Numbered from the stretch's first letter, positions 1-11,804 are shown. The stretch: 64,000 bases of DNA from Callorhinus ursinus (GCF_003265705.1 NW_020313005.1:18869746-18933745); one strand, 5' to 3'. The notes: generated by a model from the sequence alone, not told the origin. Program-made: numbers and translations.

Positions 1-480
1 CAAACAGCATGGCAAAGAATTATAACCCAGAGAATCAAGAAAATGGATGTGAAAGCATTTAAAGAACTGTATGAGTGAGTTGATTTTTCCCCCAATTTTT
101 TGCTTTTCCTATTGGGGAAAAATATACGTAACATAAAATTTACCATTTAAACATCTTAAAGTTTATAATTCAGTGGTATCAAGTACATTCACAATATTGT
201 GAAACCATTATCACTATCCATTTCTTTTTCGTCATCTCAAACAGAAACTTTGTACCCATTAAAAAATAACTTCCATTCCTCTCTCTCCCCGACCTCTGGT
301 AACCACTGTTCTAATTTCTCTCTGTATAAGTTTGACTACTCTAGATACCTCGATATAAGTGGAATCATACAATATTTGTCTTCTTGTGTCTGGCTTGTTT
401 CACTGAGCTTAATGTTTTCAGGGTTCTTCCTTGTTGTAGCATCTGTCAAAGTCATTTCTTTTTAAGGTTATTCCATTACA

Positions 481-482
<2 letters not shown>

Positions 483-519
<37 letters not shown>
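483..519. repeat. (TA)n microsatellite
   Basis: A pure alternating TA run flanked by 'tga' and 'tca', so the whole tract is a perfect self-complementary palindrome. It lies inside the 3' UTR part of the antisense L1. Confidence 0.9.
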
Positions 520-520
<1 letters not shown>

Positions 521-2644
521 TGGTGTAAATATATCACATTTTGTTTATCCATTCATATATTAATGGACATTTGGATTGTTTCTACCTTTTGGCTATTGTG
601 AGTAATGCAATGAACACTGGTGCACAGAGTTATCTCTTTGAGCACTTGCTTTCAGTTCTTTTGGGTATATATATAGAAATGGATTTGCTGGATCATATGG
701 TAATTCTGTTTAATTTTTTTAAAGGAATCACCATACTGTTTCCCACAGTGGCTGCACCACTTCAAATTCTCACCAATAATGCATAAGCGTTCTAATTTCT
801 CTACATCCTTACTAACACTTATTATTTTCCTTTGTTTGTTTTTTTTTATTTGTGGTTTGTTTTTGTTGTTTTGATAATAGCAATCCTAATAGGTATAAAG
901 GGGTATTTCATTGTGGTTTTGATTTTCCTTTTCCTAATGGCTAGTGATGTTGAACATCTTTTCATGTGCTTATTGGGAATTTGTATATCTTCTTCAGAGA
1001 AATGGCTATTCTAGACTGGCCCATTTTTTAATTGGGTTGTTTGATTCTGTTATGCTGTTGTTGTTGTTGTTGGGTTGTAGGAGTTCTTTATATATGCTGG
1101 ATATTAATCCCTTATCAAATGAATAAAATTCAAATATTTTCTCCCATTCTCTGGATTGCCTTTTCAAACTCTTTGATGCACGCAGTTTTAAATTTTGATT
1201 AAGACAAAGTCATTTATTTTTCTCTTTTGTTGCCCATGCCTTTGGTATCACATCTAAGAGATCTTTACTACATCTGAATGTCATCAGGTTTTTTCCTGTG
1301 TTTTTTCCTTTAAGAGTTTTATAGTTTAACTCTTATGTTTAGATCTTTGGTCCATTGTTAGCTATTTTTTTGTATATGGTGAATATTTTGTGTATATTCT
1401 AGAGTTTTGTTTTGTTTTTGTAGTTACCATGGGGTTTACATGTAACTATCTATTTTGAATTGATATCATCTTCAATCACATTTGAAAACTCTACTATAAA
1501 GTTCTGTTCCCCCTTTTATATTATTAATGTCACAAATTACATCTTTACACATTGCATACAAAATATTTTTATGCACTTATTTTCTAAATCCTGTAGAAGA
1601 TAAAATGCAGAGTTATAAACTAATATTATAATAATACTGGCTTTTATATGTGCCCATCTATTTTACTTTTATGCATTTTTTTCTTCTTTCTCAGAATCAT
1701 TTTAGCTATTCTAATTCCTTTGTTTTTCCATACCAATTCTAGATTACTAATGTCTATATCTACAGAAATTCTTGCTGAAGTTTTTATAGGAATTGCATTA
1801 AACCTGTATATCAACTTGAGGAGAATTAACATCTTTACTATGTTGTCTTCCAATTTACGAACATGGCATTTCTCTCCATATGTCTAGATCTTCTTTGATT
1901 TTTTTTCAGTGTTGTGTAGTTCTCATATACAATCCTGCACATGTTTTGTTATATTTACACATAAGCATTTCATTTTTTGAGCAATTATAAATAGTACTGC
2001 ATTATTAATTCCAGTGTTCATTGTTAGTATATCAAAATTATAATTGATTTTGTCCTTCTGGAAGTTCCCTTTTAAAATATTCCTTGATACTTGCTTTCTA
2101 TAGAAAAAATTATCATCTGTAAAGAGAAACCATTTTATTTCTTCCTTTATGAACTGTATGCCCTTTATTTCCCTTTCTTGTTTTATTTACGTGGCTAGAA
2201 TGCCCAGCACTATGTTGAATAAGAGTAGTGAGGGCAGACATCTTTCGCTTGTTCTTGATCTTAGGGAGAAAGCATTTAGTCTTTCACTATTATGTATAAG
2301 CTGTAAGGCTTTTTTTTTTGTAGATATTTTTTATCAAGTTAAAGAAATTTCCCTCTATTCCTATTTTTTTGAGAATTTCAATCATGAATGTGTATTGAAG
2401 TATTTCAAATGATTTTTTTCTGTATCAGTTACTATTATTATGTGAGTTTTTTTAAACTTGCTAATATGTTGCATTACCCGGATTGATTTCAAAATTGAAC
2501 CAGCTTGCATTTCCAGAACAAATCCAACTGGGTCGTGGTGTATAATTTTTTAAATATATTTCTAAATTCTATTCATGAATATTTACAAAGGACTTTTTAT
2601 CTATGTTTATGACAGATATTGGTCTGCAGGGTTTTTTTTTTCTT

Positions 2645-2853
2645 TTTTTATTATGTTATATTAATCACCATACATTACATCATTAGTTTTGATGTAGTGT
2701 TCCATGATTCATTGTTTGCGTATAACACCTAGGGCTCCATTCTGTACATGCCTTCTTTAATACCCATCACCAGGCTAACCCACCCCCCCACCCCATCCCC
2801 TCTAGAACCCTCAGTTTGTTTCTCAGAGTCCATAGCCTCTCATGGTTTTCTTT
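2645..2853 (-). mobile_element. Young carnivore L1 3' end, 5'-truncated, antisense
   Basis: The complement of the carnivore L1 3' UTR terminus: 'ttatgttatattaatcacca', then 'tgatgtagtgttccatgatt', ending at 'gagtccatagcctctcatgg'. The T-run at the left is the copied A-tail. It splits the reverse-transcriptase region of the older L1, whose sequence resumes with 'aactgtattttctggttttg'. No clean target duplication is visible because both flanks are T-rich. Confidence 0.85.
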
Positions 2854-3299
2854 TAACTGTATTTTCTGGTTTTGTATCAGAGTAATGCTAGATTCATAAC
2901 ATAAATTGTTATTTTTCTCCCCTTTTATTTTCTAAATGAGATTACATAGATTTGATATTAAATTTTTCTTTAAATGTTTGATAAAATTCTCCAGTGAGAC
3001 ATTCTGAACCTGGAGATTTCTTTTTAGGGGAATTTTTAAATTATGAACTAAATTTACCTAACAGTTATGAGGCTACTCATATAATTTATTTCCTATTGGG
3101 TGAGTTGTGGTAGTTTGTGGTTTTCTAAGAAACGGTTAACTTCAATAAAATCACATTTGTACATGTAGAGTTTTTTGTGCCACTCCCTTATTTCTCTTTT
3201 GATATCAGCAGAGTCTATAATGATATCCATGTTTCATTCCTGATATTGCTCTTTTATGCCCTCTTTTTTGCTAGGGGTTTGGCAAACTTTTAGTAAGTT

Positions 3300-3405
3300 T
3301 TTTATTTTAATTCCAGTGTAGTTAACAATGCAGTGTTTCATTAGTTTCAGGTATACAATATAGTGATTCAACAATTCAATACATTACTCAATGCTCATCA
3401 CAGCA
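3300..3405 (-). mobile_element. L1 3' UTR stub, antisense
   Basis: 'attccagtgtagttaacaat' followed by 'gtttcaggtatacaatatag' and 'cattactcaatgctcatcac' is the complement of an L1 3' UTR terminus of the kind also seen at 38767-38871. Only about 100 bases are present. Confidence 0.65.
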
Positions 3406-3429
3406 AGATCTTAGCTAAACTTTCCATTT

Positions 3430-4275
3430 TATCTGGTTTTCTCTGATACTGCTCCAGTAAGAGGAAGGATATATGCCACCTTGCTACTGCCAATTAGAGG
3501 TAGACATCCAGGTTCCCCAGTTGGCCTTCATTGATACCTATGCCTTAGGTATCAATGAGACTTCCCATTAGTGATGGGCAGGGGTGGTAGTTTGCACTCC
3601 TTATGTGGTATCCATTGATATTATAATGGTAGTAGCCTCATTGCCAGTGAGTGATGATAAAAGTCTTGACTCTCTACTGGGCTTCCATGATGCCACCCAC
3701 CACGAGGGGGAGGGGTGCCACATTACTGCTAGATGGGGTTGGAAATCCAGGCTTCTCACAAGATCTTCATTGACATCATGGTAAGGATGCCTTATTACCA
3801 GCCAATGAGGATGAAAGTCTCATCACTCTACTTGGTCTTTTCTGACATCATCCAAGTGGGGGTATTAAAGTGTCTCATTAGAACAAGGGTGGGAGCTTAT
3901 GCTCCTCACTTGGCCACAGCTGCTTCTGTGGTGTTTGGCTGCAGTAAAAGAGTTATGATCTAAAAGTTTTAGGTCTTGCTAGGCTCTTCTGTCCTGATAT
4001 TTTTTAGCTAGAGAGAGCAGGGTTTTGTTGGGGTTTTTATTTATCCTGTGCCTGTTGACATTTCTGCATTCCTGGTTTCTTCAGCAACAAGTCTGGGACA
4101 TATGAGGCAAAAAAGGAAATCTGGGGAATTCACCAGAATGCCATTTCTCAGGCCCCAAGACCTTAGCAAGTCAGCATTTTTCTCTCTCCCTTTCAGAGTC
4201 TTATGTTTGTTTTATGTATGGTATTTTGGTGTTTTAGTTCTGTTTAATGGAAGCAATCAGAAAAAGTACTAAGCT
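3430..4275 (-). mobile_element. Probable 5' UTR remnant of an ancient L1M, antisense
   Basis: A GC-richer stretch with degenerate tandem units of roughly 75-100 bases. Each carries a variant of 'ggttggaaatccaggcttct' plus 'ttcattgacatcatgg' (about 3480-3900). It is followed by 'ttcttcagcaacaagtctgg' and 'gagtcttatgtttgttttat', which resemble the 5' UTR of mammalian L1M elements as I recall them. Its position downstream of the antisense ORF2 is where a 5' UTR of the same element would lie; most of ORF1 and the endonuclease region would then be missing. Family assignment is from memory. Confidence 0.5.
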
Positions 4276-5515
4276 ATTTTAAAATAAGTTTAAAACTTAG
4301 TATAACAAGAATGGGATTATATAAAGTTGCAGGAATCTCAGGTCAGGCAATAAAATCAATTACTCGGTATTTGTTGGGTGTTTCTGAAATGTCAGTTTTC
4401 TGTGCTCTTAAGATTTACATTAAATAATAGGCAATGTTTTGTTTTCCTGTTAAGGATGTATGGCTTAATCTGAGAGACCAAGAGGATAAAAAGGTCATCA
4501 TTTCAGCGTGACTCAATGAAATTGCAGTTACCCACTTACTCAGGGGTCATACCTTCTAACTAATTATTGTGATTTCAAAAGCTTTTCTTTCTTTAGAGAC
4601 CACCTTTAGTGTCCATCATAACCTTATTCTCCCTTTAAAAAGTGCTTAAGATCAAAGAAAAGTAGAACAAAAAATATCAAAACAAGAGGCAACGTAAAAA
4701 CCATACTCAGAAAAAAAAACATATAACATTAAATACTTTTATTATTCAAGAAAAGTAAAAATGAAAGGAAGTTAATAACCCTTTTAAATTAGGAAAATAC
4801 AACAAAAACTATTTTAGAAGAGAAGGGTAGAAATCTATAAGATGAAAAGTAAACATTTATACTACACATGAACAAACTTGAAAATACTAGGTAATATATA
4901 TAAATACTTCACCTGTTTGGCTGAGTTGGCATGAAATAAAGATTTGAAAGATGAACAAAGCAATGAACAAGCTTGATATGATAAACATATAAAGAATAAT
5001 GTTAGGAGGGGAACTCTCCTGACATGTCATTTCATGTGGTGGGAATTCCACTGGAGTAACACTTTTGACCTCTCTCTAATTCTAATTCAACACACTCTTC
5101 CCTAAGGATTAATCTGACTGTTCAGTGTAGAAGGAAAAAATGTGACATATAGATGCTAGACCCTTCTTCAATTCTCTTAGAACGAAGCTTCCAACAGGGA
5201 CCACGTGGTCTGCTTTGCTACTCTATGCCATAATTTGATCATTACAGCCGCCACCATTATCAGAGAGGTGTATGTGACCACCATTCCCTGTGACCAGATG
5301 GGTAATTCTGCCTAAATCTGAGGTTTAGTGTTAAAACACTTACTTTCCTGTGAATATCAGCCATATTCTCTAACGTTAGCTGGATCACTATAGAAGTGAT
5401 AGTTGGGATTCCATCTGTCAAATTTTTGGTTTATTTTTTGATTGCTACCAGAACTCTTATAGAGAAGACAGGTGTATTATTGTTGGTTGCCCTCTAAAGT
5501 CCAACAACGACTTGA
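4276..5515. other. Unassigned AT-rich DNA
   Basis: No gene or clear repeat was recognised. The first half is A-rich on the plus strand and may contain very old L1 sequence. The block around 5010-5340 is more balanced in composition. No open reading frame worth calling is present. Confidence 0.5.
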
Positions 5516-6047
5516 AGAGGCACACTTTATTTAAATTCACAAGGGGCACTTATGAAAATTTACAACATACTAGGCATTAAAGCAAGTCTCAAAAAATTCA
5601 AGGAATTGGTAACATACACAATACGTTTTTGTTTGACTAAAAAGTCACTTAACAGAAATCTTTAAGTGAAGGGAAATAATTTTTTTAAAACTAATTTTCA
5701 AAATTATAAAACAAAACATTTCTTTTTTTTAAATAAAACATTTCTAAATAACTGAACAATCAGAGGAAATTATAATGGAAATTTGAAAATATTTAAGACT
5801 AATGGAGAGCAAGAATACTGTATATCAAATGTTATGGGATAGGGTTAAAGTGGTACTTAGAATAAGTTTCTGACCTTAAAGCTTTATAAAATAAAAGAAT
5901 AAATAATAAAAAGATAAAATAATTACTAAGAAGTTTTAAAAAGAACATCAGAATAAATATGAAGCAAGATGAAGTGAGGGCATAATAACTTAAAAGCAAC
6001 CATTAATGAAATATAAAACAAAAGATAATGAAGAATTGGTTAAACCA

Positions 6048-6850
6048 TTATAAAAAACAGTGGCTTTTCCTCAAAAACTTAAAAATTGAACTACCAGCAA
6101 TCCCACTCTCGGGCACTGGGTGTTATATGCAACTAATGAATCATTGAACACTACACCAAAAACTAATGATATACTATATGTTGGCTAATTGAATTTAAAT
6201 TAAAAGAAATAAAGTAAAATCTTTAAAATAAATAAATAAAAATAAAAAAATAAAAGAATTGAAGTTAGTTTCTTGAAGGAATATCCACACACCCATGCTC
6301 ATTACAGCATTATTCACAATAGCCAAGATATGGAAACCACTTAAGTGTCTGTCAGTGGATGAATGGATATATAATAGAATATTATTCAGCAATAAGAAAG
6401 AAATCCTGCCATGTGTGGCAACATGAATAAAACTTGATGGCATTATGCTAAGTGAAATAAGTCAGAGAATGACAAATATTGTACGATTTCACTTATATGT
6501 TGAATCTAAAAAAAACTGAACTTGTAAAAGCAATAGAATGGTAGGAGACACTAGAGGGTGGGGGAATTGGGAGATGTTGTTTAAGGGTACAAACTTACAA
6601 CTAGTAGATAAATAAATTCTGGAAATCTAATAAACAACATAGTGATTATACTCAGCAACACCACATTATAAACTTCAGTTACTAAGAGACTAGATTCTAA
6701 CCGTTCACAACACAAAAAATAAATGATAAATATGTGACATAATAAAGGTGTTAGCTAACATTACTGTAATCATATTATAATATATAAATGTGTTAAACCA
6801 ACATGTTGTACACCTTAAACTTACACAATGCTATATGTCAATTACATCTC
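6048..6850 (+). mobile_element. L1 3' end, 5'-truncated, nested in the older L1
   Basis: Starts in the C-terminal ORF2 region ('aattgaactaccagcaatcc') and continues after an internal insertion with 'cattattcacaatagccaag', 'gcattatgctaagtgaaata' and a 3' UTR ending in 'gtcaattacatctcc' plus an A-rich tail. It is interrupted at about 6114-6255 by a still younger stub, giving three layers of L1. Confidence 0.75.
6114..6255 (+). mobile_element. L1 3' UTR stub (third nesting layer)
   Basis: 'gcactgggtgttatatgcaa' through 'ggctaattgaatttaaatta' is the last 100 or so bases of a carnivore L1 3' UTR, followed by a variegated A-tail with several 'aaataaataaa' units. It sits inside the ORF2 C-terminus of the surrounding L1, where 'cccactct' is followed only after the stub by 'agaattgaagttagtttctt'. 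Confidence 0.7.
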
Positions 6851-7807
6851 CATTTTTTTAAAAAATAAGACAATGAAGATCAGCAAAGCCAAAAGACACC
6901 TAGGAAAAGACCAGTAAAATTCCCACATTTATAATGAGTTGATAAGAGAGAAACAGAACATCACAACAACTACCAACAAAAAATAAAATGAAATATTAAG
7001 GATCTTTAGCTAAGTATAACTAGAGATATAGCAAATATTAAAATGATTATAAGTGAGCATTATGAAAAACTTTATGCCACAAAATTTTAAGGCATAAAGA
7101 AAAGATAATTTCTGAGAACAATATAGGTTACTAACACTTATTGAAAAAGAAATAGGAAACATCAAAATCCTATAACCTTATAATAATTTTTTTAAAAAAT
7201 TTGAATCAGTGGTTAAACTTTCTATAAGGAAAGTGCCAGGTCCAAACAGGCAACTTCTACCTAAAATACAAAAAAAAAGAAAAAGAAAAACAAATTAATT
7301 GTAGATAAATGTTTCCAAATTATTTTAAAAGAGGAAAAATACACTTCTTCTTTTGTGCAACTGACATTTCCTTTTTTTCTAAAACCTGACAGGGTTGGTA
7401 CAAGAAAGACAAATTACAGGCAAATTTTAATAATGAATCATGATTTAAAATCCTAAAACAAATATTAGCAAACCAAATCAAGCAATTTCTAATAATAATA
7501 TAGTAATGGCCAGATTCGATTCATCTCAGAAATGCCCAATGTTATAGGAAAAAATTAGATTTGAAATGGGAGGGTACCTTGTATCAGATTAACCATCATA
7601 TAGCTAACAATTATAAGCTCTGGAAAAAATGTATAAAAACTATTTAAGGTCATAGAAAGTGAGTGGAAAAACCAGGAAGAAATTTAGAGGATTACATTTT
7701 TAAAAGAAGGGAAGTGCACTGGGGGAGATTCAAGTTTGTATGATATGTCACTCAGGATCTTCCAAAGAAATAGAAACCCTGCAAAAAAGAAATAGAACTC
7801 ATAGGAG

Positions 7808-7808
<1 letters not shown>

Positions 7809-7843
<35 letters not shown>
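7809..7843. repeat. (TA)n(TG)n microsatellite
   Basis: A short TA tract passes into about a dozen TG units. Confidence 0.9.
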
Positions 7844-7883
7844 ATTGTATAAAATAAATCCTTGCATAAATATATAAATATAA

Positions 7884-7884
<1 letters not shown>

Positions 7885-7917
<33 letters not shown>
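7885..7917. repeat. (TG)n microsatellite
   Basis: About sixteen uninterrupted TG units, 40 bases downstream of the first TG tract. Confidence 0.9.
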
Positions 7918-7919
<2 letters not shown>

Positions 7920-7986
7920 ACAGAGACAGATGTTGTTTCCATTGGCTCACACTATTGTGGAGCCTGGCAAATCTGAAATCTGAATA

Positions 7987-8997
7987 TCCACATGTGGAAG
8001 AATGAAACTGGACCCCTATCTTATACCACTAACAAAAATCACTCAAAATAGATTGACTTGAACTTAAGATCTGAAACTATAAAACTCCTAGAAGAAACAT
8101 AGGGGGAAATTTTCTTGATATTGATCTCAGCAATGATTTTTTTCTTGATTTTACACAAAAGCAAAGAAACCAAAGCAAAAATAAATAAGTGGAAGTATAT
8201 CAAACTAAAAAGATTATCCACAGCAAAGGAAACCATCAACAAAATAAAAAGCCAAATTATAGAATTAGAGAAAATATTTGCAAGCCACATATCTAATAAG
8301 GGGTTAATCTTCAAAATATACAAGGAACTCATATAACTCAATTAAAAAACTCAAAAGATGGACAAACCACCATGTATTTTTGTATTTTTGTATTTTTGAA
8401 GAATACATTCAAATGACCAACAAATACAGGAAAGGTGCTCAATATCACTAATCATCAAGAAAATGTAAATCAAAACCACAGTGAGATACCACCTCATACA
8501 TGTTAGGATGTCTATTATCAAAAAGACAAAAGACAAATGCTAACAAACATATGCAGAAAAGTGAGCCCTTATACTCTGTTGGTAGGAATGTAAATTGTGC
8601 AGTCGCTATAGAAAACAGTATGGAGGTTCCTCAAGAAATTAAAAGAACTACCACATGATCCAGCAACTCCACTTCTGGATATCCAAAGGAAACAAAATCC
8701 TTATCTTGAAGACATATTTGTACTCTCATGTTTGTTGCAGCATTATTTACAATAGCCAAGATATGGAAACAACCTGAGTGTCTATTAGCAGTTGGATAAG
8801 AAAAAATACCACACACAAAGAGACACAAACACACACACACAATGGAATATCTTCAGCTGTAATAACAAAAAGGCAGGGGGGTGCAGAATACTGCCATTTG
8901 TGACAACATGGATTAACTTGGAGGGCATTATGCTAAATGAAATAAGGCAGACAGAGAAAGAAAAGTACTGCATAATATCAGATACATGTGAAACCTT
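7987..8997 (+). mobile_element. Old L1 3' half, sense (left part, split by the full-length L1)
   Basis: C-terminal ORF2 wording ('cacatgtggaagaatgaaac', 'gcattatttacaatagccaa', 'gcattatgctaaatgaaata') runs to 8997, where the full-length L1 has inserted. The remaining 3' UTR is found on the other side of that element at 16005-16350. Frames are interrupted by stops and indels. A short CA-rich tract lies at about 8827-8842. Confidence 0.8.
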
Positions 8998-9013
8998 AAA
9001 AAATGTTGAACTA
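8998..9013 (+). repeat. Left target-site duplication of the full-length L1
   Basis: 'aaaaaatgttgaacta' is repeated exactly at 15989-16004. The first base of the element after it is the G of 'gaggcggagcaagatggc'. The A-rich 5' side of the site fits the L1 endonuclease preference for TTTT/AA. Confidence 0.92.
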
Positions 9014-9022
9014 GAGGCGGAG

Positions 9023-9033
9023 CAAGATGGCGG
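9023..9033 (+). promoter_or_regulatory. YY1-like site at the L1 5' end
   Basis: 'caagatggcgg' begins 10 bases into the element. It matches the YY1 core (AAGATGGCGGC-like), and human L1 has a YY1 site at the same relative place, where it fixes the transcription start. Binding here is inferred. Confidence 0.6.
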
Positions 9034-10117
9034 AGGAGTAGGAGACCTGGATTTCATCTGGTCTCAGGAATTCAGCTGGATAGGGATCAAACCATTCTGA
9101 ACACCTACGAACTCAACAGGAGATTGAAGAAAAGAATAGCAACAACTCTCTGAACAGAAAAGTGACCACTTTCTGGAAGGTAGGACGGGCGGAGAAGTGA
9201 ATCCGAGGAGATATTCAGGAGGATAGACGGCGGGGGTGGGGGCCTCCGCCGGCCGCTTCGGTGAAGTGATAGAGCCGCGGAGCACAAAATCGGAACTTTT
9301 AGAAGTCGGCTTCGCTGAGGGACGTCGCTCCAGTGGCTAAGCTGGGGGTGGAACCCTCGCAGGACAGTGTGGTCTCAGGACCCTCGGGGTCACAGAAAGA
9401 CCGGGGGTGCCTGAGTGTGGCAGAGCTCCTGGGTATTGGAGCGGGGAAGCCGGCTGCAGAGACAGAGCCGAGGTGCGGGCTCTCAGCTCAGGGTTGCTAT
9501 AAACCGTGATCTGCGGCACAGTTGGGCCACTACTCCTCCAGCAGGGACCCAACAAGCAGCAGATCCGGAGAGACTCCCCTTCCTCCCACGGGAGGAGCGA
9601 CGCGGGAGCGCACCACAGGGATCTGCTGGGTTTGGAGACTCCACACAGGGTCGTGTGCCAGAGATAGAAATGCTCGGTCACAGGCTGGGTGAGCACGGAG
9701 TGCAGCCGGAGACCGGGGAGACGGGAGTGATTGACTGCTTTTCTCTGGGGGCGCACTGAGGAGCGGGGCCCTGAGTTCTCAGCTCCTCTGAGGCGGAGAC
9801 TGGGAGCCCACCATTTTCACTCTCCTCCTCCAAAGCTGTAGGGAAAGCTTGCAGGGAACAAAAGCTCCTGAGAGCAAACCCGAGCAGATGACTTAGCCCG
9901 GATGGGCAAGGGCGGGAAAATTCCACCTCCGGCAAAGATATTTAGAACCACGGCAACAGGCCCCTCCCCCAGAAGATCAGCACAAACAGCCAGCCAAGAC
10001 CAAATTTACCGATCAATGAGAACGGCAAAACTCCAGAGCTAGGGGAATACTGCACATAGAATCCATGGCTTTTTTTACGATGATTCTTTAGTCTTTCAAA
10101 GTGAATTTTTTAACTGT

Positions 10118-10640
10118 CTTTTTTTTCTTTTCTGAATTTTTCTTTTTCCATTTTCAACCAACATCTTATCAATCCCTTTTTTAAAAAACATTTTTATTTT
10201 TCATTTTTAGAGTCATATTCTATCCCTTCATAGAAGTTACCCTTATTTTTGGCATATATATATATATAAGTTGTTCTCTCTTTAAAATTTTGAGATACAC
10301 TTTCTTCTAACAGATCAAAATTATCCTAAATCTCTAGTGTATGGCTTTCTTCTAGTCTCCTGGCTGATCACATTCTCTACCCCCCCTTTTTTTCTTTTGC
10401 TTTTTTTTAAATCTTCTTTCGTTTTTCAAACAACTTATCTTGTCAATTCCTTTTATAAAATTTTTTATAATTTTCATCTTCACAGTCATATTCCATCCCT
10501 TCATCATATAAATCCTTATTTTTATACATATATGTTTTTCTTTCCTTAAAATTTTGAGAGGCACTTTCTTCTAACAGACCAAAATACACCCAAAATCTAG
10601 TGTGTGGCACTGATCTATGCACCAGCCTGATCATATTTGA
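10118..10640 (+). repeat. Imperfect tandem duplication in the L1 5' UTR (unit about 265-273 bp)
   Basis: Matching blocks recur with a shift of 264-273 bases. 'agtcatattctatcccttca' at 10211 matches 'agtcatattccatcccttca' at 10484, and 'ttaaaattttgaga' at 10282 recurs at 10546. The units are pyrimidine-rich on the plus strand and lie directly upstream of ORF1. Confidence 0.8.
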
Positions 10641-10827
10641 TCATATTCTGGGGTTTTTTTGTTCTGTTTTTGTTTGTTTTTATCTTTTTCTTTTTCTTTT
10701 TTCTTTTTTTCCCTTTCTTTTCCCCTGGTTTCAGGTCTTTTCTGATTTGTTTAGAGTATATTTTCTGGGGACGTTGCTACCCTGTTAGCATTTTGTTCTC
10801 TCATTCATCTATTCTCCTCTGGACAAA

Positions 10828-11709
10828 ATGACAAGACGAAAAAAATCACCTCAGCAAAAAGAACAAGAGGTAGTACCATCAGCCAGGGACCTACTCACTA
10901 CTGACATTAGTACGATGTCGGACCTAGAGTTCAGAATCATGATTTTAAAGATACTAGCTGGGCTTGAAAAAAGCACGGAAGTTATTAGAGACACCCTTCT
11001 TGGAGAAATAAAAGAACTAAAATCTAACCAAATCGAAATCAAAAAGGCTATTAATGAGGTGCAATAAAAAATGCGGGCACTAACTGCTAGGATAAATGAG
11101 GCAGAAGAGAGAATTAGTGATATAGAAGACAAAATGATGGAAAATCAAGAAGCTGACAAAAAGATAGAGAAACAACTACTGGATCACGAGGGCAGAATTC
11201 GAGAGATAAGCAATACCATAAGATGAAACAACATTAGAATAATTGGGATCCCAGTAGAAGAAGAAAGAGAGAGAGGGGCAGAAGGTATATTGGAACAAAT
11301 TATAATAGAGAACTTCCCTAATGTGGGGAAGGAAACAGGCATCAAAATCCAGGAGGCACAGAGAACCCCTTTCAAAATCAATCAAAATAGGTCAACACCC
11401 TGACATGTAATAGTAAAACTTACGATTCTCAGAGACAAAGAGAAAATCCTGAAAGCAGCTCGGGAGAAGAGATATGTAACCTATAAAGGTAGAAACATTA
11501 GATTGGCAAAAGACCTATCCACAAACACCTGGCAGGCCAGAAAGGACAGGCATGATATCTTCAGAACACTAAACGAGAAAAATATGCAGCAAAGAATACT
11601 ATATCCAGCTAGGCTGTCATTGAAAATAGAAGGAGAGATAAAAAGCTTCCAGGACAAACAAAAACTAAAGGAATTTGCAAACACAAAACCAGCCTCCAAG
11701 AAATATTGA
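10828..11709 (+). pseudogene. L1 ORF1 (RNA-binding chaperone), disabled by three in-frame stops
   Basis: ORF1p trimerises through a coiled coil, binds L1 RNA and is needed for retrotransposition. The frame opens with ATG at 10828 (MTRRKKSPQQKEQE...), runs 293 codons plus stop and ends with ...NTKPASKKY at 11709. A helical, Glu/Lys/Ile-rich stretch (about residues 30-125) fits the coiled coil; the RRM-like and C-terminal parts follow. Three stops break it without loss of frame: TAA at 11065, TGA at 11224 and TGA at 11401. The two TGA codons stand where Arg CGA would be expected, the signature of CpG decay. The start was chosen because it is the first ATG after the T-rich leader and leads the whole collinear frame. 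Length is somewhat below the 338 residues of human ORF1p. Confidence 0.9.
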
Positions 11710-11804
11710 AAGGGGTGCTCTAAGCAAAGAGAGAGCCTAAAAGCAGCATAGACCAGAAAGGATCACAGACAATATACAGTAACAGTCACCTTACAGGCAA
11801 TACA

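Larger units (their letters stand above)
85..3290 (-). mobile_element. Ancient LINE-1, antisense (3' UTR through reverse-transcriptase region)
   Basis: Read on the minus strand this is an old, heavily mutated L1. The plus strand begins with the complement of a 3' UTR ('taccatttaaacatctt'), passes the complement of the ORF2 C-terminus (about 540-1130, including 'ctggatcatatggtaattct' at 689-708) and then the complement of the reverse-transcriptase region (about 1680-3280, including 'tgaaccagcttgcatttcc'). Every frame is full of stops, so it encodes nothing. It is interrupted by a younger L1 3' end at about 2645-2853. Divergence suggests a mammal-wide L1M-type family; the exact subfamily is not resolved. 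Confidence 0.8.
5516..7520 (+). mobile_element. Ancient LINE-1 ORF2 remnant, sense
   Basis: Two blocks of degraded ORF2 in the plus direction surround a nested insertion. The left block (about 5516-6040) has endonuclease-region wording such as 'catactaggcattaaagcaa'. The right block (about 6850-7520) has 'gtgccaggtccaaacaggca' and 'aatattagcaaaccaaatca' from the reverse-transcriptase region. Frames are destroyed. Only moderate similarity remains, so the age is high and the boundaries are approximate. Confidence 0.65.
7521..7986. other. Unassigned DNA with two microsatellites
   Basis: The first part has no recognisable feature. Around 7735-7790 'cttccaaagaaatagaaacc' and, after the two TG tracts, 'ccattggctcacactattgt' look like the ends of an old interspersed repeat that commonly brackets a microsatellite. 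I cannot name the family. Confidence 0.4.
9014..10827 (+). promoter_or_regulatory. L1 5' UTR with internal promoter
   Basis: The first 950 bases are GC- and CpG-rich (for example 'gacggcgggg' and 'ctccgccggccgcttcgg' near 9230-9260), unlike anything else in the window. The rest, from about 10070, is T-rich and contains an imperfect tandem duplication. L1 5' UTRs hold an internal RNA polymerase II promoter; that role is inferred by homology. Open frames seen here on either strand are composition-driven and not genes. Confidence 0.85.

Noticed and set aside
3430..4275. Tandem units of 75-100 bp considered as a satellite
   Set aside because: Units are few and degenerate, and the surrounding order fits the 5' UTR of an ancient antisense L1.
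9064..9935. Overlapping frames of 60-139 codons on both strands in the CpG-rich region
   Set aside because: They lie entirely in the L1 5' UTR, where GC-rich sequence lacks stops by composition. No domain or consistent codon pattern is visible.
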